25,701 bases of DNA from a virus: positions 1-25,701 of the IMG/VR virus record IMGVR_UViG_3300007276_000263; one strand, written 5' to 3'. Each line of letters starts with the position of its first letter. Position 1 is the stretch's first letter. Below, in pieces: positions 23,631 to 25,701 of this stretch. Under the pieces are notes generated by a model. The model was not told where the DNA came from, searched no databases, and worked only from the letters and a program-made list of their open reading frames with translations. Both the position numbers and the translations under genes were made by a program.

Positions 23631-25701
23631 CAATTTTTTCTTTCTAGCGTATAAGGGTTTACTCCAGAAAGATTGATCGTATATAGTTTTAACTTTAGTG
23701 TTTTTTTCTACTTTTATTTTCTTCACTTCTTCTAAATGGTACATTACCATCATAAGAGACATTACCCTATCAAAGTTTCCTATGTTATTATAAGATATAA
23801 GTTCTTTTAACAATGCTACACTTCTTATTCTATGCAGGTTTAATAAACCTTCACTACCATTAGCTTCTAGCAACCACATCTTTATAAGTTCTTCACCATA
23901 GACTTTTAAAGGTTTTGACATGTGCATACCTTTTTGTCTTTGCACTCTACTATTCTGAACTACATCTTTTATTATATCAGGTTGATCTGCTAAAAGAAAT
24001 GTTTCGTGTTTATGCTCTAAATACTGAAACAAACCTTTTCTTTCGTTCTCGTACAAACACTTAGCATTATAAAACTTAAGTAAGCGTCTTACATTTTCAT
24101 AATATTGATTTGCAGTTTCTGGTCTTCCCGTGTATTCTGCAACAACTCTATTTGTAAGCTTATTAAGTACAAATGTAGATCCTAAAGAAGATGTAGTGGA
24201 TTCATCATGATCGTAAGGGTCACATCCTGCAATATACATACCAAAAGGTATTTGCCCGTCAGAATCCTCATATGGCATCTCATATATAATAACAGCTCCT
24301 GCAATATCATCTGATCCTCTTACAGGAAAATCATATATAGGTTTAAGTTTTGCATTTGGCTTCCAATCCACTTTTTTAGTTTCAGTGTTCATGTACAGCT
24401 CGCCAATATAATCATGATTTCTTTCTCGGTTAGATGCTTCTAACTCGGCTAATCGTGTTAACATATCTGCCACTGGAAATAAGTTACCAGTTCGTGTAAG
24501 GAATACTTCTGAAGGTACAAGCGGTCTGTTTTGCAACTCTGCATCTAATGCACTTCTTGCATTCTTACCTTTCTTTAGCTTTTCTCTAAACTTATCTAGA
24601 TAATCTTTAGCCCCAGCTTCGTGAGTATTACCATTATCATCTTTATACTGATTTAGCCCTCTGTAAGCAGGTACAAAATAAGAGATTTTTCCTTTATCCT
24701 CCCATTCATCGTCAAACGAAATCATATCGTAAACATCTGGGTTGTAGAACATATCTCTTGCGTCTACAGTACCTCCACCTTCCATATCACCTCCTGTACC
24801 AAGATACATACAACTTCCAAACTTATATGCCCCGTTTTTCATACATTCTACAGAAGCTTCGTGCGATGCTTTAAGATTACCAAACATACCAATCTCTTCC
24901 ATAACCATTACAGCAGGACGAGTACCATTGGCAGCAAACGGGTTGTCTTTAAATGTACGGTGCTTGATTTTAGACTTACTACCCATAACTTTCCAGGTAC
25001 CGCCAAGCTTTTTCTTATATTCTGCAATAACTTCTTTACCAGAGTACCAGCTTCCACCATATTGTTTAGCAAAAGGAGAGGGAAAGAATTTATTTCCAAT
25101 TTCTATGCCACCTGGTAAATTATCTAGTCCAAATTGCGTTTTCTTTAATATATCTCCAGAATATTTAGCATCACCAGCTCCCACTACAATTTCTGTAGAT
25201 GGAGGATTCTTTATAAGATCAGGGTCATAAGATTTCATACCATCAAATACAAACTCATGTCCTGCTACACCCCCTGCAACAGAATATGATTTACCAAATC
25301 CACGACTCCCCATCATCATAAAGTTTTTAGCTTCATTTTCCCACAATGGTCTACCTAAATTCTTTTTATGTGTCCTACGCATATATTCTGCAGCAGGCAC
25401 ATAGTTTTCTTTTCCTATAAATTCTCTATCACAAGTAAACTCTTTATCATCTTCAAATCCTGAAAATCCGCGAGCTTCTACCCAATTATAAAAGAATTCC
25501 CACTCAAGATCTCTAAGAAATGGTTTACCTGGAGTTTTAGTTTTAGAGTGTGCAGTTTTATTTAAAAGAATTGTCCAGAAATTTACATAAAAGTAAAGAT
25601 TACCTGGCATCCATACTCCGCCTACCCAATAACCTTCTATACACCTCTTTTTTTCTTCTCTCCAGAATAGCAAGTATTCTTCACTAGCTGGGTGAAACTG
25701 A
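23625..25701 (-). CDS. terL: Terminase large subunit (partial, 5' end outside window)
   Basis: This is the DNA-packaging motor ATPase and nuclease. The frame stays open to the right edge: upstream of a TTG at 25673 it reads QFHPASEEY, so the TTG is not the start and the N-terminus is missing. Counting from that TTG, a terminase-type Walker A GSRGFGKS lies at 122-129 and Walker B VMVMEE (with catalytic Glu) at 255-260. LGTGG at 291-295 fits the coupling motif. The C-terminal RNase H-like nuclease shows GCDPYDHDE (Asp 485), LYENERKG (Glu 542) and NFDRVMSLMM (Asp 635), a plausible acidic triad. The N-terminal GYWVGGVWMPGNLYFYVNFW is typical of terminases of large Bacteroidota phages. It lies upstream of portal with two small genes and promoter 1 between. 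Confidence 0.95.
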   Translation of the reverse strand, partial: QFHPASEEYLLFWREEKKRCIEGYWVGGVWMPGNLYFYVNFWTILLNKTAHSKTKTPGKPFLRDLEWEFFYNWVEARGFSGFEDDKEFTCDREFIGKENYVPAAEYMRRTHKKNLGRPLWENEAKNFMMMGSRGFGKSYSVAGGVAGHEFVFDGMKSYDPDLIKNPPSTEIVVGAGDAKYSGDILKKTQFGLDNLPGGIEIGNKFFPSPFAKQYGGSWYSGKEVIAEYKKKLGGTWKVMGSKSKIKHRTFKDNPFAANGTRPAVMVMEEIGMFGNLKASHEASVECMKNGAYKFGSCMYLGTGGDMEGGGTVDARDMFYNPDVYDMISFDDEWEDKGKISYFVPAYRGLNQYKDDNGNTHEAGAKDYLDKFREKLKKGKNARSALDAELQNRPLVPSEVFLTRTGNLFPVADMLTRLAELEASNRERNHDYIGELYMNTETKKVDWKPNAKLKPIYDFPVRGSDDIAGAVIIYEMPYEDSDGQIPFGMYIAGCDPYDHDESTTSSLGSTFVLNKLTNRVVAEYTGRPETANQYYENVRRLLKFYNAKCLYENERKGLFQYLEHKHETFLLADQPDIIKDVVQNSRVQRQKGMHMSKPLKVYGEELIKMWLLEANGSEGLLNLHRIRSVALLKELISYNNIGNFDRVMSLMMVMYHLEEVKKIKVEKNTKVKTIYDQSFWSKPLYARKKKLF

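Noticed and set aside
25671-25673. TTG as terminase start
   Set aside because: The frame is open upstream to the window edge with plausible terminase sequence (QFHPASEEY), so the gene is truncated by the window.
1-25701. tRNA genes, CRISPR arrays, insertion sequences, integrase or attachment sites
   Set aside because: None seen; coding density is very high and the few gaps are short and accounted for.

Overview
This window is part of the late (virion) gene region of a tailed double-stranded DNA bacteriophage, probably one that infects a member of the Bacteroidota and most likely a marine flavobacterium. The evidence for a phage is a large terminase, portal, scaffold-like and capsid series in canonical order. 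The evidence for a Bacteroidota host is indirect. The DNA is very A+T-rich. Two intergenic promoters match the Bacteroidota consensus (TTG, 19-bp spacer, TAnnTTTG). The tail proteins carry M43-type metzincin folds and the Cys/Asn-rich 'CxDxxAxNYN..DGSC' motif that is common in secreted flavobacterial proteins. Every supported gene lies on the minus strand, so transcription runs from right to left.

Right part (25701 to about 13938) is the head and neck module. It begins with the large terminase, which is cut by the window edge. Two small paralogous proteins (possible capsid decoration), the portal, a previously easy-to-miss 58-codon gene, an acidic coiled-coil protein that looks like a scaffold, and the major capsid protein follow. 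After these come two probable connector or neck proteins, a small beta-rich virion protein and a 432-residue virion protein that may be the tail tube. Two near-identical promoter modules drive this block: one sits before the decoration-like pair and portal, and one before the scaffold and capsid genes. Each has the same 15-bp element 34-35 bp upstream.

A strong rho-independent terminator (13874-13909) separates this block from the left part (13864 to 1), which is a tightly packed tail and host-recognition module. It holds a conserved-looking 190-residue protein, then a 482-residue M43-like protein whose zinc site is destroyed, then a 1717-residue giant with an intact HExxHxxGxxH zinc-protease site. 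After these come a 253-residue unknown, a tail or head fibre, and a further giant of at least 1460 residues that is open at the left edge. The N-terminus of that last protein reads as a matrixin-like fold that has also lost its zinc ligands. Three metzincin-derived virion proteins in one operon, only one of them apparently catalytic, is the most unusual feature of the window.

No tRNA, CRISPR array, insertion sequence, integrase or tape-measure gene is visible here. Function calls for terminase, portal and capsid are firm to good. Those for connectors and tail parts rest on gene order and sequence character and are tentative.
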